Assembly (NCBI RefSeq): GCF_003217295.1
Contig: NZ_QJTJ01000005.1
Coordinates: forward strand, 1-64,000
DNA length: 64,000 nt
Reading direction: 5' to 3'
Source: Ureibacillus chungkukjangi
Lineage (GTDB): Bacteria; Bacillota; Bacilli; Bacillales_A; Planococcaceae
Shown here: positions 17,221 to 27,387 of the stretch, piece after piece
Layout: every line of letters begins with the position of its first letter
How positions within the stretch are numbered: position 1 is the first letter of the stretch
Notes under the pieces: generated by a model
What the model saw: the letters and a program-made list of their open reading frames with translations, nothing else
Databases searched by the model: none
What the model was told of the DNA's origin: nothing
Program-made: the position numbers and the translations under genes

Positions 17221-17232
17221 TCGAAAATAATT

Positions 17233-17274
17233 AAAAACGCGTGTGCAAATTTCTACATTTGCACACGCGTTTTT
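17233..17274 (+). terminator. Strong Rho-independent terminator
   Basis: 18-base perfect arms (AAAAACGCGTGTGCAAAT and complement) around a short loop, ending in a T run, after the small membrane protein gene. Confidence 0.85.
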
Positions 17275-17484
17275 ATGTGAAAAAAAGAGATATTTGTAAA
17301 ATGGTGAAATAAATTACTAGGAAAAAGTACACCTTTCGACAGATGAAAATAGTAAAAAACGACATTTCCTAGGAAATATTATGATTAAAAGTGGAATATT
17401 CAACAAAAATCTATTAGGAGTTGCCATTAGTAACATGATTGATGTTTAGTTAATTTGATAGTCTTCACAAAAAACAGTACTAAT

Positions 17485-18291
17485 CTATTGTCCGTTCGCC
17501 AGTTCTCTTGATCTTGCTTCAGCGCTTTTTACACAAGCATAAATAGCTTCATTAAATCGATTACTTTCTAGTGCGTGAATTCCAGCTTCAGTGGTACCGC
17601 CTGGACTTGTTACTTTCCTTCGCAATACATTCGGTTCCTCATTCCCAGATTGAAGCATGGCAGCAGAGCCGGCAATTGTTTGTACCATTAACTCTCGCAC
17701 AATTTCTTTAGTCAGTCCGAATTCAGCGCCAACAGCCTCCCAAGCCTCCATTAAGTAGTAGAGATAGGCAGGACCACTACCTGAAAGAGCGGTTACAGCA
17801 TGCAATTTATCTTCTTCTACTTCAATCACAATGCCAATAGCTTTAAGTAATTGCAGGTAAAGGACTTTTTGATAATCATCTACCTGTGCATTGAATGCTA
17901 TGCCGCTAGCAGACATTCCGATTGTTGCTGAAGTATTTGGCATTACACGAGCAATTGGTCGCTTTCCTATTCCTTCTTCAATAGTGTTAATTGGAATACC
18001 AGCCAAAACAGATAGAACAGCTGTATTTGGACTAATAAATGGTTGAATTCTTTCCATCGCATGAAAGATATCCTTTGGCTTTGTAGCTAAAATAATCAAA
18101 TCCATTTCACTGATAAATGCATTATCTTCTAGGATATTTACGGAGTAACTCTCATTCAATTTGACTAGTCTTTCGTGATTCGAACGATTTGTTATATAAA
18201 TGTTTTGGCTTGGTATTACCTTTTGTTCAACCCAACCATGGATTAATGCCTCTGCCATAGAACCAGCACCAACAAAAAGTATTTTTTGCAT
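17485..18291 (-). CDS. proC: Pyrroline-5-carboxylate reductase (ProI/ProC type)
   Basis: 268 residues. It catalyses the last step of proline synthesis, NAD(P)H-dependent reduction of pyrroline-5-carboxylate. The Rossmann motif VGAGSMAEA is at the N-terminus, VLSVLAGIP and RVMPNTSATIGMSASGI lie mid-protein, and the C-terminal dimer domain has the signature ALSGSGPAYLYYLMEA and VTSPGGTTEAGI. Position between rnz and an MBL hydrolase matches B. subtilis yqjO (proI). A T-box leader with a proline specifier codon lies upstream, so expression should rise when tRNA-Pro is uncharged. Confidence 0.95.
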   Translation of the reverse strand: MQKILFVGAGSMAEALIHGWVEQKVIPSQNIYITNRSNHERLVKLNESYSVNILEDNAFISEMDLIILATKPKDIFHAMERIQPFISPNTAVLSVLAGIPINTIEEGIGKRPIARVMPNTSATIGMSASGIAFNAQVDDYQKVLYLQLLKAIGIVIEVEEDKLHAVTALSGSGPAYLYYLMEAWEAVGAEFGLTKEIVRELMVQTIAGSAAMLQSGNEEPNVLRRKVTSPGGTTEAGIHALESNRFNEAIYACVKSAEARSRELANGQ

Positions 18292-18399
18292 AAATTATCC
18301 CTCCATATAATGTATTTATCCCCCATAAACTTCCATTAGAACCGCTTAAGTAAAATCGATTAAATCTTATTCAAAGGACGAAAATGTATTTAAATAGCA

Positions 18400-18650
18400 A
18401 TATAAAAAGCGTTCCCATCCTTATACTAAGGACGAAAACGCTTGAAAGCTTTTCAGCGGTACCACCTTTATTTGCCTAATTTAGGCACAACTCGAATCCT
18501 CCTTATCGCAGAGGGGACGGTCATGTTTACATGACAGCTCCGAAGTAGGTTCAATGAAAATAGTGGGTTATGCTACTTGCAGCAAATGTAGCACTCTCTA
18601 AAAACCTTAGATTCATTTACTTGTCTTCATCATCGCTTTAATATTTTTTG
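18400..18650 (-). promoter_or_regulatory. T-box riboswitch (proline) controlling proC
   Basis: Read on the minus strand, the leader contains GAACCUACUUCGGAG; the specifier is CCU (Pro), at plus-strand 18547-18549. The conserved T-box AAGGUGGUACCGCU lies at about 18455-18470. The terminator hairpin, formed by GCGUUUUCGUCCUUAGUAUA and its complement, is at 18405-18442. Uncharged tRNA-Pro should pair with CCU and the T-box and stabilise the antiterminator. The proC start is about 110 bases downstream. Confidence 0.9.
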
Positions 18651-18789
18651 AATTATGAAAATTATATGCACACTTTTTAATTCTGTCAATTACATACGTG
18701 ACGAAACACAAAAAAAGAGATAAAATGAATGAATAACAATTCATTATAGGAGTAAAATAGTTTCACTTTCAAGATGAGGGGGATTGTTC

Positions 18790-19734
18790 ATGAATATACA
18801 TAAGATTATCATACCTACACCATACCCAATAGGGGATGTTAATGCTTTTTTAGTAAAGGGAGATCAGCTTTCGCTTTTTGATGTTGGACCAAAAACAGAG
18901 GTAGCTTTAGATGCTTTAAATAAAGGAATCAATGAGGCAGGTTATAAGCTAGAGGATATTGAGCAGGTTGTGTTAACACATCATCATCCAGATCATGCCG
19001 GGTGGGTAGATGCATTTCCTAAAGCAGATATTTTAGGTCATGAATACAATGATCATTTCCTTCGCAGAGAACCAGAATTTATGTCTTATCGTACGAACTT
19101 TTATCGCAATCAGTTAAGCTTGCAAGCAGTTCCAGAAAAGTATCTTGAGAAAATTGTTGAATCCAAAGAAGCGCTTAAACTATATGGTTCAACGCCTTTA
19201 ACTAAATTTATAGGTGATGGAGATGTGGTTCCAGGGCATCCAGGCTTGAGAGCAATTTATACACCTGGTCATGCACAAAGTCACCTTATTTTTCTTGATG
19301 AATCAACAAATGAGGTAATTGGTGGAGATCTTTTGTTAGATAAAGTTGCGGCCAATCCATTAGTAGAGCCCCCGACGGATCTTTCAAATCGTCGTCCTAA
19401 GGCATTAATCCAACAACAAGAATCCTTAAAGCTTTTACGTGAGTTAAACGTTTCCAAGGTATATGCAGGGCACGGAGAAGAGATAGTTGAAGTAAACGAC
19501 TTAATCGACAAGCGTTTAGAGAAAGATCAACTGCGTTTAAAACAATTAATAAAACATGTTGTTAATACTCCTAAAACAGTTATTGAGCTAACGATGGACT
19601 TATATCCAGCACATTATAGGGCTGAATTAGGCTTAACATTGTCTAAAACCTTAGGCTATCTAGATTGTTTAGTTAGAGATGGGCTTGTGTCTGAAGAAAT
19701 TGTAAATGATGTAATTGTCTATACACGTAACTAA
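18790..19734 (+). CDS. MBL-fold metallo-hydrolase (YqjP-like)
   Basis: 314 residues from ATG 18790; an upstream in-frame TTG (18784) touches the GAGGGGGA ribosome binding site and is unlikely to be used. The metallo-beta-lactamase motif THHHPDHAGW is near residue 75, with YTPGHAQSHLIF and YAGHGEEI supplying the later metal ligands. The C-terminal ~70 residues form a helical/winged segment (TPKTVIELTMDLYP), as in glyoxalase II-like/LACTB2-type members. The substrate is unknown. Synteny with proI supports the YqjP assignment. Confidence 0.85.
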   Translation: MNIHKIIIPTPYPIGDVNAFLVKGDQLSLFDVGPKTEVALDALNKGINEAGYKLEDIEQVVLTHHHPDHAGWVDAFPKADILGHEYNDHFLRREPEFMSYRTNFYRNQLSLQAVPEKYLEKIVESKEALKLYGSTPLTKFIGDGDVVPGHPGLRAIYTPGHAQSHLIFLDESTNEVIGGDLLLDKVAANPLVEPPTDLSNRRPKALIQQQESLKLLRELNVSKVYAGHGEEIVEVNDLIDKRLEKDQLRLKQLIKHVVNTPKTVIELTMDLYPAHYRAELGLTLSKTLGYLDCLVRDGLVSEEIVNDVIVYTRN

Positions 19735-19778
19735 AAAAATCCACAGCTAGAGTGAAATTCTCTGTCTGTGGATTTTTT
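19735..19778. terminator. Bidirectional terminator between convergent genes
   Basis: AAAAAATCCACAG / CTGTGGATTTTTT arms with A and T tracts on the two sides, shared by the MBL gene and hmp. Confidence 0.75.
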
Positions 19779-19804
19779 CGTCGTTAAATATAGATACAAC
19801 AAAA

Positions 19805-20977
19805 TTAGTTAGCGTTTGATTGTGCTTCTAATGACATTGCAGGACCGAAGAATTCAAAATGAATATTTTCTCCTGAAATGCCAAGCTCTCGAGCAATGGA
19901 AATAACTGTCTCCATAAATGGAGCTGGCCCACAAATGTATACTTCTGTATACTCTTTAACAAATGGTGTTAAATCTTCTTTAGTTACATAGCCATTTTCA
20001 TCTGAAAATAAAACACGATAAGAACCATTTAGATCATTTACCTTTTTCTCAATTTGCTCTCTAAATGCTACTGCTTTTTTATCACGTACACATTGAACAA
20101 ATGCCACCTGTCTGCCAAGGTCCATTGTTTGCAGCATTGTATTTAAAGGTGTAACACCAATCCCGCCACTAACAAATAGAATCGGGTTGTTATTTTCCTC
20201 TAATGTGAATAACCCAGCAGGTGCACTTACCTGAATTGAATCGCCTTCTTTTACTTGTTCGTGAAGATAATTTGAAACAACACCTATTGGATTAACTGCA
20301 TCTTCACGTTTCACTGTTATACGGAACTCATTTTTATTTGACGGCTGTGATAAAGTATAGTGACGATTTGAAGTGTATTCATCTCCTGGTACTTTCACAC
20401 GAACTGTAATATATTGACCTGCTTTATATTCAGGTAATTTTACACCATCTTCAGGTACTAAATAAAATGACGAAACTAAATCATTCTCTTCAACTTTTTT
20501 TGCTACTTTGAACGATTTAAATAATCTCCAGCCGCCATTTTGCTCAGCTTCCTTGTATAGATCTTCTTCTATAGAAATAAATACATCTGCGATAACTCCA
20601 TATGCTTCTGCCCATGCATTAATTATGTCATCAGTAGCTGCATCTCCAAGTACTTCTTTAATAGCAGCCAATAAGTTTTCACCAACGATAGGGTAGTGCT
20701 CAGGTAAAATTCCTAGGCCACGATGTTTGTGTGCAATCTGCATAACAGGTGGAATAATGGCCTGTAAATTATCGATATATTTTGCTGCAGCCAGAACTGT
20801 ATTTGCTAATGCAGTTTGTTGGCGACCTCTTGCTTGGTTTGCGCGGTTAAAATAATTTAATAGTTCAGGATGTTTGTTTAACATATTACTGTAAAAGGTT
20901 TTTGTAATAGTAACTCCGTGTTGCTCTAATACTGGTACGGTTGATTTGATAATGTCGATTGTTTGCTGTGATAACAT
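19805..20977 (-). CDS. hmp: Flavohemoprotein (nitric oxide dioxygenase)
   Basis: About 390 residues from ATG 20977 (MLSQQTIDI), preceded by AAAGGA; a longer frame upstream is not needed. The globin domain is residues 1-~140 with proximal heme region [10 protein letters not shown]. The FAD-binding RHYTLSQPS and the NAD-binding [12 protein letters not shown] follow in the ferredoxin-reductase part. It converts NO plus O2 to nitrate in the cytoplasm. It is divergent from nsrR, with candidate NsrR sites in the spacer. Confidence 0.95.
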   Translation of the reverse strand: MLSQQTIDIIKSTVPVLEQHGVTITKTFYSNMLNKHPELLNYFNRANQARGRQQTALANTVLAAAKYIDNLQAIIPPVMQIAHKHRGLGILPEHYPIVGENLLAAIKEVLGDAATDDIINAWAEAYGVIADVFISIEEDLYKEAEQNGGWRLFKSFKVAKKVEENDLVSSFYLVPEDGVKLPEYKAGQYITVRVKVPGDEYTSNRHYTLSQPSNKNEFRITVKREDAVNPIGVVSNYLHEQVKEGDSIQVSAPAGLFTLEENNNPILFVSGGIGVTPLNTMLQTMDLGRQVAFVQCVRDKKAVAFREQIEKKVNDLNGSYRVLFSDENGYVTKEDLTPFVKEYTEVYICGPAPFMETVISIARELGISGENIHFEFFGPAMSLEAQSNAN

Positions 20978-21033
20978 ACGATCACGTCCTTTCAAGGTCA
21001 TCTTACGCCTGGCAAATATTAAAAGCAATATCC

Positions 21034-21120
21034 TAAATGCATCTTTAACAAATCTGACACAAAGTAGTGCGGAGAATACATCTTTAACATTTTAGACAAA
21101 TATATGTATTGAAAATACAT
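21034..21120. promoter_or_regulatory. Candidate NsrR binding sites between hmp and nsrR
   Basis: ATGTATTGAAAATACAT at 21104-21120 is a perfect 7-base inverted repeat with a 3-base centre. It resembles the AT-rich NsrR consensus built on ATGTATTT/AAATACAT. Two further half-site-like direct copies, AAATGCATCTTTAACA (21035-21050) and GAATACATCTTTAACA (21074-21089), lie nearer hmp. The arrangement predicts NO-relieved repression of hmp and autoregulation of nsrR. Confidence 0.6.
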
Positions 21121-21207
21121 GTTTAAATCAAAGTATTACAATTTATTTTTATAAAAATAAAGAAATCAAGTGATATAATAGTGATATAGAAAGAGTGGTG
21201 TTCTAAG

Positions 21208-21651
21208 ATGCGCTTAACTTTATATACCGACTATTCCTTAAGAGTATTATTATATCTTGGTGTAAAAGGGAATGATCGTTTATCAACTATACAAGAAATT
21301 GCAGATAGCTATCATATATCAAAAAACCATCTTATGAAGGTTACCTATGACCTTGGACAGCTTGGTTTAATTGAAACAATCCGTGGTCGAGGCGGTGGAA
21401 TTCGTTTAAATCTCCAGCCAGAGGAAATTAATATTGGACAAGTTGTAAGGCATACTGAGGAAGATTTTCATCTGGTTGAATGCTTTGATGAAGAAAATAA
21501 CCTTTGTAAATTATCGCCTGCCTGTAAGCTTAAGTTTGCTCTTAATGAAGCTTTAAATGCTTATTTACAAGTATTAGATCAATATAGTTTAGCTGACTTT
21601 CTAATGTCGAAGGATGAAATGTTTAGATTGCTTGGAATTGAACAGTATTAG
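21208..21651 (+). CDS. nsrR: Rrf2-family NO-sensing repressor NsrR
   Basis: 147 residues. The N-terminal winged helix (MRLTLYTDYSLRVLLYLGV, with TIQEIADSYHISKNHLMKV) is typical of Rrf2 regulators. Three cysteines in the CFDEENNLCKLSPAC segment can hold a [4Fe-4S] cluster, which is destroyed by NO to release DNA. Divergent location beside hmp, the standard NsrR target, makes NsrR the best assignment over IscR or CymR. Confidence 0.9.
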   Translation: MRLTLYTDYSLRVLLYLGVKGNDRLSTIQEIADSYHISKNHLMKVTYDLGQLGLIETIRGRGGGIRLNLQPEEINIGQVVRHTEEDFHLVECFDEENNLCKLSPACKLKFALNEALNAYLQVLDQYSLADFLMSKDEMFRLLGIEQY

Positions 21652-21653
21652 AA

Positions 21654-21682
21654 GGGTATAGATTAATTCTATACTCTTTTTT
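21654..21682 (+). terminator. Terminator after nsrR
   Basis: GTATAGA / TCTATAC arms around TTAAT, followed by CTTTTTT. Confidence 0.7.
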
Positions 21683-21744
21683 GCTTTTCGAGCATAAAGA
21701 GCCAGAAATAGTATCCACTAAAGTGAAAGGAGTATACATAATTT

Positions 21745-22494
21745 ATGAATAAAAAGGCAATTTTTATAACAGGAGCAACAAGCGGAATCGGGAGAATTAT
21801 TACAGAGCTTTGTATAGAGAAAGGTTATACCGTTTATGCAACAGGTAGAAATGAATCTTCGCTAGTAACCTTATCCAGAATGGGGGCTATCGTGTTCCAG
21901 GCAGATTTATCAGAGCTTGAAGATATCGATCGAGTTTGTGAGCAGCTTCCTTCTATAGATATAGCTATTATTAATGCAGGTGTCGGTATCTTTAATAATG
22001 CTTTTGATTTAGATGATGAAGATATCGAAAATATGATTAATGTTAACGTAAAAGCGCCCATTTATCTATCAAATCGATTGGCGAAGAAGATGATTATTCA
22101 GAAGTCCGGACATTTTATATTTATAGGCTCCCAGGCAGGAAAAGTTCCAACAAAAAAAGCGAGTGTTTACGCAGCATCAAAGCATGCAATAACGGGCTTT
22201 GCAAATGGCTTAAGAATGGAACTAGCTTCGTATAATATTCAAGTAACAGCCATCTATCCTGGCCCAATTGATACGCCATTTTTACAAAAAGCTGATACAA
22301 CGAATAATTACAGAGAGACCATGAAGCCTTTTTTATTAAAGCCTGAGAAAGTGGCGTCAGAAGTATTAAAAGTAATTGAAAAAACCGTAAGAGAAGTGAA
22401 TCTTCCAAGGATAATGTCTATCACAAGCAAGCTTTATGCTGTAGCACCTTCACTTGTTGAAAAGCTGGGAAGCGGTTTCTTTAATAAAAAATGA
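21745..22494 (+). CDS. Short-chain dehydrogenase/reductase (YqjQ-like)
   Basis: 249 residues. Cofactor motif TGATSGIGR near the N-terminus, NAGVG, and the catalytic Ser-Tyr-Lys arrangement (IFIGSQAG; VYAASKHA) are those of classical SDRs, and PGPIDTPF follows. The C-terminal extension with PRIMSITSKLYAVAPSLVEK is seen in YqjQ/DltE-like members. The substrate is unknown. Location after the yqjP-like gene, interrupted by hmp/nsrR, supports yqjQ orthology. Confidence 0.85.
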   Translation: MNKKAIFITGATSGIGRIITELCIEKGYTVYATGRNESSLVTLSRMGAIVFQADLSELEDIDRVCEQLPSIDIAIINAGVGIFNNAFDLDDEDIENMINVNVKAPIYLSNRLAKKMIIQKSGHFIFIGSQAGKVPTKKASVYAASKHAITGFANGLRMELASYNIQVTAIYPGPIDTPFLQKADTTNNYRETMKPFLLKPEKVASEVLKVIEKTVREVNLPRIMSITSKLYAVAPSLVEKLGSGFFNKK

Positions 22495-22513
22495 TACATT
22501 AGTAAGTATTATT

Positions 22514-22541
22514 ATACGCCTTTAACTTAGGCGTATTTTTA
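22514..22541 (+). terminator. Terminator after the SDR gene
   Basis: ATACGCCT / AGGCGTAT arms with a seven-base loop, followed by TTTTATTTG. Confidence 0.7.
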
Positions 22542-22576
22542 TTTGTTTTAAAAATCTAATATTTTATAAAAATACA

Positions 22577-22644
22577 CTTGAATTAATTTTTATTAAATGA
22601 TAACATTCATGTATAAACAATTATTCGAATGTATAAAAATACAT
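22577..22644. promoter_or_regulatory. Candidate ArgR boxes upstream of argG
   Basis: Three AT-rich, partly palindromic 16-19 base segments lie in tandem: CTTGAATTAATTTTTATT (22577-), CATGTATAAACAATTATTC (22608-22626), and ATGTATAAAAATACAT (22629-22644). They resemble Bacillus arginine-repressor operators (CATGAATAAAAATTCAAG type). The position directly before argG supports the call; the exact boxes are tentative. Confidence 0.45.
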
Positions 22645-22668
22645 ATTTGAAATTGGAGGAGCGGGAAC

Positions 22669-23883
22669 ATGGCAAATAAAAAAGTGATTTTAGCTTATTC
22701 AGGTGGACTTGACACATCAGTTGCAATCCCATGGTTAAAGGAACAAGGCTGGGACGTAATTGCAGTATGTCTAGATGTGGGTGAAGGTAAAGATCTTGAG
22801 TTTATCAAAAATAAAGCACTTCAAGTAGGGGCAATTGAATCTTACATGGTAGATGCAAAAGATGAATTCGCTGAAGAATATGCTCTTATCTCTTTACAGG
22901 GTCATACTTGGTACGAGCAAAAGTATCCATTAGTTTCTGCGCTTTCTCGTCCACTTATATCAAAAAAATTAGTTGAAATAGCTAACGAAACAAAAGCTGA
23001 TGCTGTAGCTCATGGCTGTACTGGAAAAGGAAATGATCAGGTACGTTTTGAGATTTCTATTAAAGCACTAAATCCTAATCTTGAGGTTCTTGCACCAGTA
23101 CGTGAATGGGGATGGAGCCGTGATGAAGAAATTGAATATGCAGAAAAGCACGGTGTACCAGTACCTGCAACGATTGACTCGCCATTCTCAATCGATCAAA
23201 ACCTTTGGGGGCGTGCAAACGAAGCGGGAGTTATGGAGGATCCGTGGGTAGCTCCTCCAGAAGAGGCTTATGGATTAACAGTTTCTCTCGAAAATACGCC
23301 TGATACACCGGAATTCGTTGAGATTGAATTCGTTGAAGGAAAGCCGATTTCTTTAAATGGTGAGGAGATGAAGCTTGCCGATCTAATTCAAGAGTTAAAC
23401 AAAGTAGCAGGTGCGCATGGAATCGGACGTATTGACCATGTAGAAAATCGCTTGGTGGGTATTAAATCGCGTGAGGTTTATGAAATTCCAGGTGCTAAAG
23501 TGCTTTTAACCGCTCACAAAGAATTAGAAGATATCACTTTAGTGAAAGAATTAGCTCATTTTAAACCAATTATTGAGCAAAAGCTTTCTGAAATCATTTA
23601 TGAAGGTCTATGGTTTAACCCGATTCGCTTAGCTTTAGAGGGTTTCCTAAAAGAAACACAGAAATATGTGAACGGTACAGTTCGTGTGAAGCTATTTAAA
23701 GGTCATGCCATTGTTGAAGGTCGTAAATCGCCAAATTCTTTATATAGCGAAGAGCTTGCAACATACTCAAAGGCAGATCAATTCAATCATGCTTCAGCTG
23801 TAGGTTTTATTGAATTATGGGGGTTACCGACAGTAGTAGCTTCACAGGTTAATAAGAAAATAGAAGAAGTAGTTAATAACTAA
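22669..23883 (+). CDS. argG: Argininosuccinate synthase
   Basis: 404 residues, ATG after GGAGGAG. It condenses citrulline with aspartate using ATP in arginine synthesis. The PP-loop ATP-binding motif [16 protein letters not shown] opens the protein, [15 protein letters not shown] is the second signature, and [17 protein letters not shown] follows. The length is typical of the family (about 400). It forms an operon with argH 66 bases downstream. Confidence 0.97.
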   Translation: MANKKVILAYSGGLDTSVAIPWLKEQGWDVIAVCLDVGEGKDLEFIKNKALQVGAIESYMVDAKDEFAEEYALISLQGHTWYEQKYPLVSALSRPLISKKLVEIANETKADAVAHGCTGKGNDQVRFEISIKALNPNLEVLAPVREWGWSRDEEIEYAEKHGVPVPATIDSPFSIDQNLWGRANEAGVMEDPWVAPPEEAYGLTVSLENTPDTPEFVEIEFVEGKPISLNGEEMKLADLIQELNKVAGAHGIGRIDHVENRLVGIKSREVYEIPGAKVLLTAHKELEDITLVKELAHFKPIIEQKLSEIIYEGLWFNPIRLALEGFLKETQKYVNGTVRVKLFKGHAIVEGRKSPNSLYSEELATYSKADQFNHASAVGFIELWGLPTVVASQVNKKIEEVVNN

Positions 23884-23949
23884 TATAATCGAAATCGATT
23901 CAAGCTCTCGAAGGCTACATGAGGGTATTGATAGAAGTAGGTGTAGGGG

Positions 23950-25320
23950 ATGACAAAATTATGGGGAGGTCGCTTCCAAAAGTCCGCTGAAAGCTGGGTA
24001 GACGAATTTGGAGCTTCCATTGGCTTTGACCAACAGTTAGTTATGGAGGATATTGAAGGCAGTGTTGCACACGTAACAATGCTAGGTGCTCAAGGGATTT
24101 TAGACTCTAAGGATGTAGAGCAAATTCTGGGAGGTTTGGCTGAGTTAAAGCATTCAGCAGAGGCTGGAGAACTCGAGTTTAGTGTTGCAAACGAAGATAT
24201 CCATTTAAATTTAGAAAAGCTATTAACGGATATAATCGGACCTGTTGGAGGAAAACTTCATACAGGCCGTAGCCGTAACGATCAGGTTGCGACAGATATG
24301 CATCTGTTTTTGAAAAAACGTGTTGTTGAGATTGTAGACTTAATCGAAGCTTTCCAAAATACGATTTTACAAAAGGCAGAGCAACACGTTGAAACAATTG
24401 CACCTGGTTATACACATTTACAGCGAGCACAGCCAATAAGCTTTGCACATCATTTGATGGCCTATTTCTGGATGCTCGAGCGTGATAAAGAACGCTTTAA
24501 TGAGTCAATGAAGCGTATAGACATTTTACCATTGGGTGCAGGTGCTATGGCGGGAACTACTTTCCCAATTGATCGGGAAAAATCTGCAGAGCTACTTGGA
24601 TTCAGTACTGTCTATGCAAATTCTATGGATGCGGTTAGTGATCGTGATTTTATAGTAGAGTTTCTTTCAAATTCATCACTGGTCATGACACATTTATCTC
24701 GTTTTGCTGAGGAAATTATTATTTGGTCAACGGATGAATTTAAATTTATCGAACTAGATGATGCATTTTCAACAGGCTCATCCATCATGCCACAAAAGAA
24801 AAATCCAGATATGGCAGAGCTTATTCGCGGCAAGACTGGTCGTGTATATGGAAATCTTATTGGATTGTTAACAGTATTAAAAGGAACACCTTTAACTTAT
24901 AACAAAGATATGCAGGAAGACAAAGAGGGGATGTTTGATACAGTTCATACCATCCTTGGTGCATTGAAAATCTTTGAAGGTATGGTTCGTACAATGACTG
25001 TTAAAACTGAAAGGCTTCATCAAGCAGTGCATAGTGATTTTTCGAATGCTACTGAGCTTGCAGATTACCTTGCAACTAAGGGGATGCCATTCCGTGAAGC
25101 TCATGAAATTACAGGTAAACTTGTGTTCACTTGTATTCAAAGAGGGATATTCTTATTAGATTTACCTCTTGAGGATATGAAAAATGAAAGTGATTTAATC
25201 GATGCTGATGTTTATGACGTTTTAGCTCCTGAAGCTGCTGTTAGACGTCGTAACTCACTTGGGGGCACAGGCTTTGAACAAGTGCGCTTGCAGCTTGAGA
25301 AAGCAAAAGCTTGTCTTTAA
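23950..25320 (+). CDS. argH: Argininosuccinate lyase
   Basis: 456 residues. It cleaves argininosuccinate to arginine and fumarate. [10 protein letters not shown] starts the protein, [14 protein letters not shown] is the first conserved block, [13 protein letters not shown] carries a catalytic His, and the fumarase/lyase signature [12 protein letters not shown] lies near residue 280. It is downstream of argG in the same orientation with no terminator between. Confidence 0.97.
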   Translation: MTKLWGGRFQKSAESWVDEFGASIGFDQQLVMEDIEGSVAHVTMLGAQGILDSKDVEQILGGLAELKHSAEAGELEFSVANEDIHLNLEKLLTDIIGPVGGKLHTGRSRNDQVATDMHLFLKKRVVEIVDLIEAFQNTILQKAEQHVETIAPGYTHLQRAQPISFAHHLMAYFWMLERDKERFNESMKRIDILPLGAGAMAGTTFPIDREKSAELLGFSTVYANSMDAVSDRDFIVEFLSNSSLVMTHLSRFAEEIIIWSTDEFKFIELDDAFSTGSSIMPQKKNPDMAELIRGKTGRVYGNLIGLLTVLKGTPLTYNKDMQEDKEGMFDTVHTILGALKIFEGMVRTMTVKTERLHQAVHSDFSNATELADYLATKGMPFREAHEITGKLVFTCIQRGIFLLDLPLEDMKNESDLIDADVYDVLAPEAAVRRRNSLGGTGFEQVRLQLEKAKACL

Positions 25321-25732
25321 CTATTTGTTACAAACCTAAATTTTAGGATTTGTTATATAGGCCGCTATTAATGATGTACAGAGATGCACAATAGTTTGCC
25401 GACTTTTATCAACAAGCCAGAGGGTAACTTGATAAAAGAAAAACTTTATAAGCAGCCATTACTTTTTTAAGTACAGGTGACCATATAAAGTTACATAAAC
25501 CGTTCTCGGGGTCGCGAGGCGGTTTTTTTGTTTTTGGTGAGAAAATTCTTGAAGTTTTTAATTATTGTTAAGAATTACCCAAGCATGATTATTTAAAAAT
25601 GGACAATACTTATTTAGATTGCACATTAACTTATTAATTATGAATTGAATCTGTTGTTAATTAATACATAAGATAATTAAGAATATCCTCTTTAGATTAG
25701 AAAACACTAATCAAAAGGAGGATTGAGGTCAG
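25321..25732. other. Intergenic region with two terminator-like hairpins
   Basis: About 410 bases without a gene. ACAAACCTAAA / TTTAGGATTTGT (about 25331-25354) could terminate argGH. A second hairpin, AAACCG...CGGTTTTTTT (25498-25530), is a better intrinsic terminator shape but lacks an obvious gene of its own. The sequence between was checked for an RNA or small ORF and gave none. Confidence 0.5.
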
Positions 25733-26083
25733 TTGAAAACTAAAGTTGCTATTTCTGTGCTGTTGGTTTTAAGTACGATTGCGGTTGGAAAGATATTGAC
25801 GGTACCTCCAGAGGATCAAACAACGAATGCTGAAGAAATTGCACCTGCTTATGCAAAATGGGGAAGGATGGCCATGCAAAATGTTATGGCCAAATATCCA
25901 ACATCTGATGTAATCGATTATTTGCATATTGGACGAGAAGTAGGTAGTGTGACTTCAGTTGAAAAGTTCAAGCTTTGGTTAAAGGCAGAGGATAATAGTG
26001 AATTTGGAGTTTTCGTCGATATCACTTTTAATAACCAAACCGAAGAAGTTGTCGATATTAAATATACAGAAACAAAACAATAG
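25733..26083 (+). CDS. Secreted DUF3889-family protein (YqzG/YhdC-like)
   Basis: 116 residues from a TTG start preceded by AGGAGG and GAGGT. An N-terminal hydrophobic segment (4-22) is a signal peptide or anchor. The mature part has PAYAKWGRMAMQNVMAKYP, then EKFKLWLK and a beta-strand-rich end (FGVFVDITFNNQTEEVVDIK), matching the DUF3889 pattern. The function is unknown. It is a single-gene unit with its own terminator. Confidence 0.7.
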   Translation: MKTKVAISVLLVLSTIAVGKILTVPPEDQTTNAEEIAPAYAKWGRMAMQNVMAKYPTSDVIDYLHIGREVGSVTSVEKFKLWLKAEDNSEFGVFVDITFNNQTEEVVDIKYTETKQ

Positions 26084-26090
26084 TATGATG

Positions 26091-26121
26091 AAAAGAGGTG
26101 CGGTATTTTCGCACCTCTTTT
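26091..26121. terminator. Terminator between convergent genes
   Basis: AAAAGAGGTGCG / CGCACCTCTTTT arms around a seven-base loop. It overlaps the stop of the minus-strand hydrolase gene at 26120. Confidence 0.8.
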
Positions 26122-26758
26122 ATAATATATTTTGAACGTTTTTCATTATTTTGGACAGAGCATTTATAGATTTACTCGTATCAAATTCTACAATATCCAA
26201 TGAATGGTTCGCATCTTGGACTACTTCAATTTTCAAGTTAGTTTCTTTCGTTAATCGATTAATATTCTCTGCATTATAATGAGGGTCCCTGTCACCTATG
26301 ACTAATAGCCCTTTATGTTGGCTTATTAATACAGGATCAAATATCTTACCAAAATTTAAAAGTGGGGTGAATAAGATCATTTTAGAATTTAGATATTCTT
26401 CTCTTTTCATTAAAGAATTGGCAATAGGAATAGTTCCAAGAGATTTGCCCAAAAAAATAGTCTCTTTATAATCTCCATTAAAAAGAACAGTCGAAATAAC
26501 TTGGTCAATATCCTCCAACATTATTTTAGACAATTCCTCAATTGATTTTTTCAATGTTTGTTCATCATAGGAATAATGAATATGTACGATATCGATATTA
26601 TTCTCAATCATCTTCATTGTTGAATAATAAAACAATGGTTTGTCATAATTGTAACCAGAGCCAGAAAACATGAAGCATATCGTTTTAGAACCTAATTTGA
26701 TATGGGTAAATTTAATTACTTTACCTTTGTGATATATTTCCCTGTTAGATACCTGCAT
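26120..26758 (-). CDS. Small alpha/beta hydrolase
   Basis: 212 residues, ATG after GAGGAAACG. GSGYNYDKPLFYYS is the oxyanion/lid region, and FLGKSLGTIP holds the nucleophile Ser in a G-x-S-x-G elbow. LLVIGDRDPHYN carries the acid, and DANHSLD supplies the catalytic His. The family matches dienelactone-hydrolase-like esterases of Bacillales. It is cytoplasmic, and the substrate is unknown. Confidence 0.75.
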   Translation of the reverse strand: MQVSNREIYHKGKVIKFTHIKLGSKTICFMFSGSGYNYDKPLFYYSTMKMIENNIDIVHIHYSYDEQTLKKSIEELSKIMLEDIDQVISTVLFNGDYKETIFLGKSLGTIPIANSLMKREEYLNSKMILFTPLLNFGKIFDPVLISQHKGLLVIGDRDPHYNAENINRLTKETNLKIEVVQDANHSLDIVEFDTSKSINALSKIMKNVQNIL

Positions 26759-26805
26759 CGTTTCCTCCTAAATTCGTTTATATTTATTTTAACATTTATT
26801 TCCAG

Positions 26806-27285
26806 TTATTTCACCTCAATTTTGAATACATAAGAGCTGTCACCACTTGTTCCCGAGTCATTTTTCTCCCATATTGCATAATAGTTTATGATGTATACCC
26901 CCTTCGTAGCAGGAGCTTTAAATTTATGATTTTTAGTTAGGGATATTTCTTCTATTTGATTAGATTCAACGTCACTGATTGTTAGAGTTTGCTCTGTCGG
27001 GCGGCGTTTTGTGAGTAGGGTAACCGTTGCCTTTTTTTTAATAGGCAAAGCCTTTTCATATTCAAGAATTTCTATCGGAGTAGGAAGGCTAAGGCATTCT
27101 GCTGATTCTTCATCTCGCCAACAGTAATCTCCTTGTTCCATATTGTAAACAGTGTCCTCGAGTTCAAGCTGAACTACTGGAGGTAGAAGCTTCTTAGAAC
27201 CTTTTTTTACTTGTTCCTCACTACTATCATAAGAACATCCAGCAATTAAAAATAAAAGACTCACAACAGTTAATAATTTGTACAA
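26806..27285 (-). CDS. Hypothetical lipoprotein
   Basis: 159 residues from TTG 27285 after AAGGAG. The lipobox LIAGC (Cys17) predicts membrane attachment. The mature region has a CWRDEESAEC pair of cysteines (~54-63) and a C-terminal beta-sandwich-like segment ending GVYIINYYAIWEKNDSG, similar in style to Ig-like extracellular domains. No family is recognised. Confidence 0.65.
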   Translation of the reverse strand: MYKLLTVVSLLFLIAGCSYDSSEEQVKKGSKKLLPPVVQLELEDTVYNMEQGDYCWRDEESAECLSLPTPIEILEYEKALPIKKKATVTLLTKRRPTEQTLTISDVESNQIEEISLTKNHKFKAPATKGVYIINYYAIWEKNDSGTSGDSSYVFKIEVK

Positions 27286-27387
27286 ACAGTAAGCTCCTTC
27301 CTATCTTTCACTAACCATTTACGTAAAAATCAGTCCATTTATGCTTTTAATGAAGATTTATTTTCAAAAATATTCGTTTTAGGGGCA

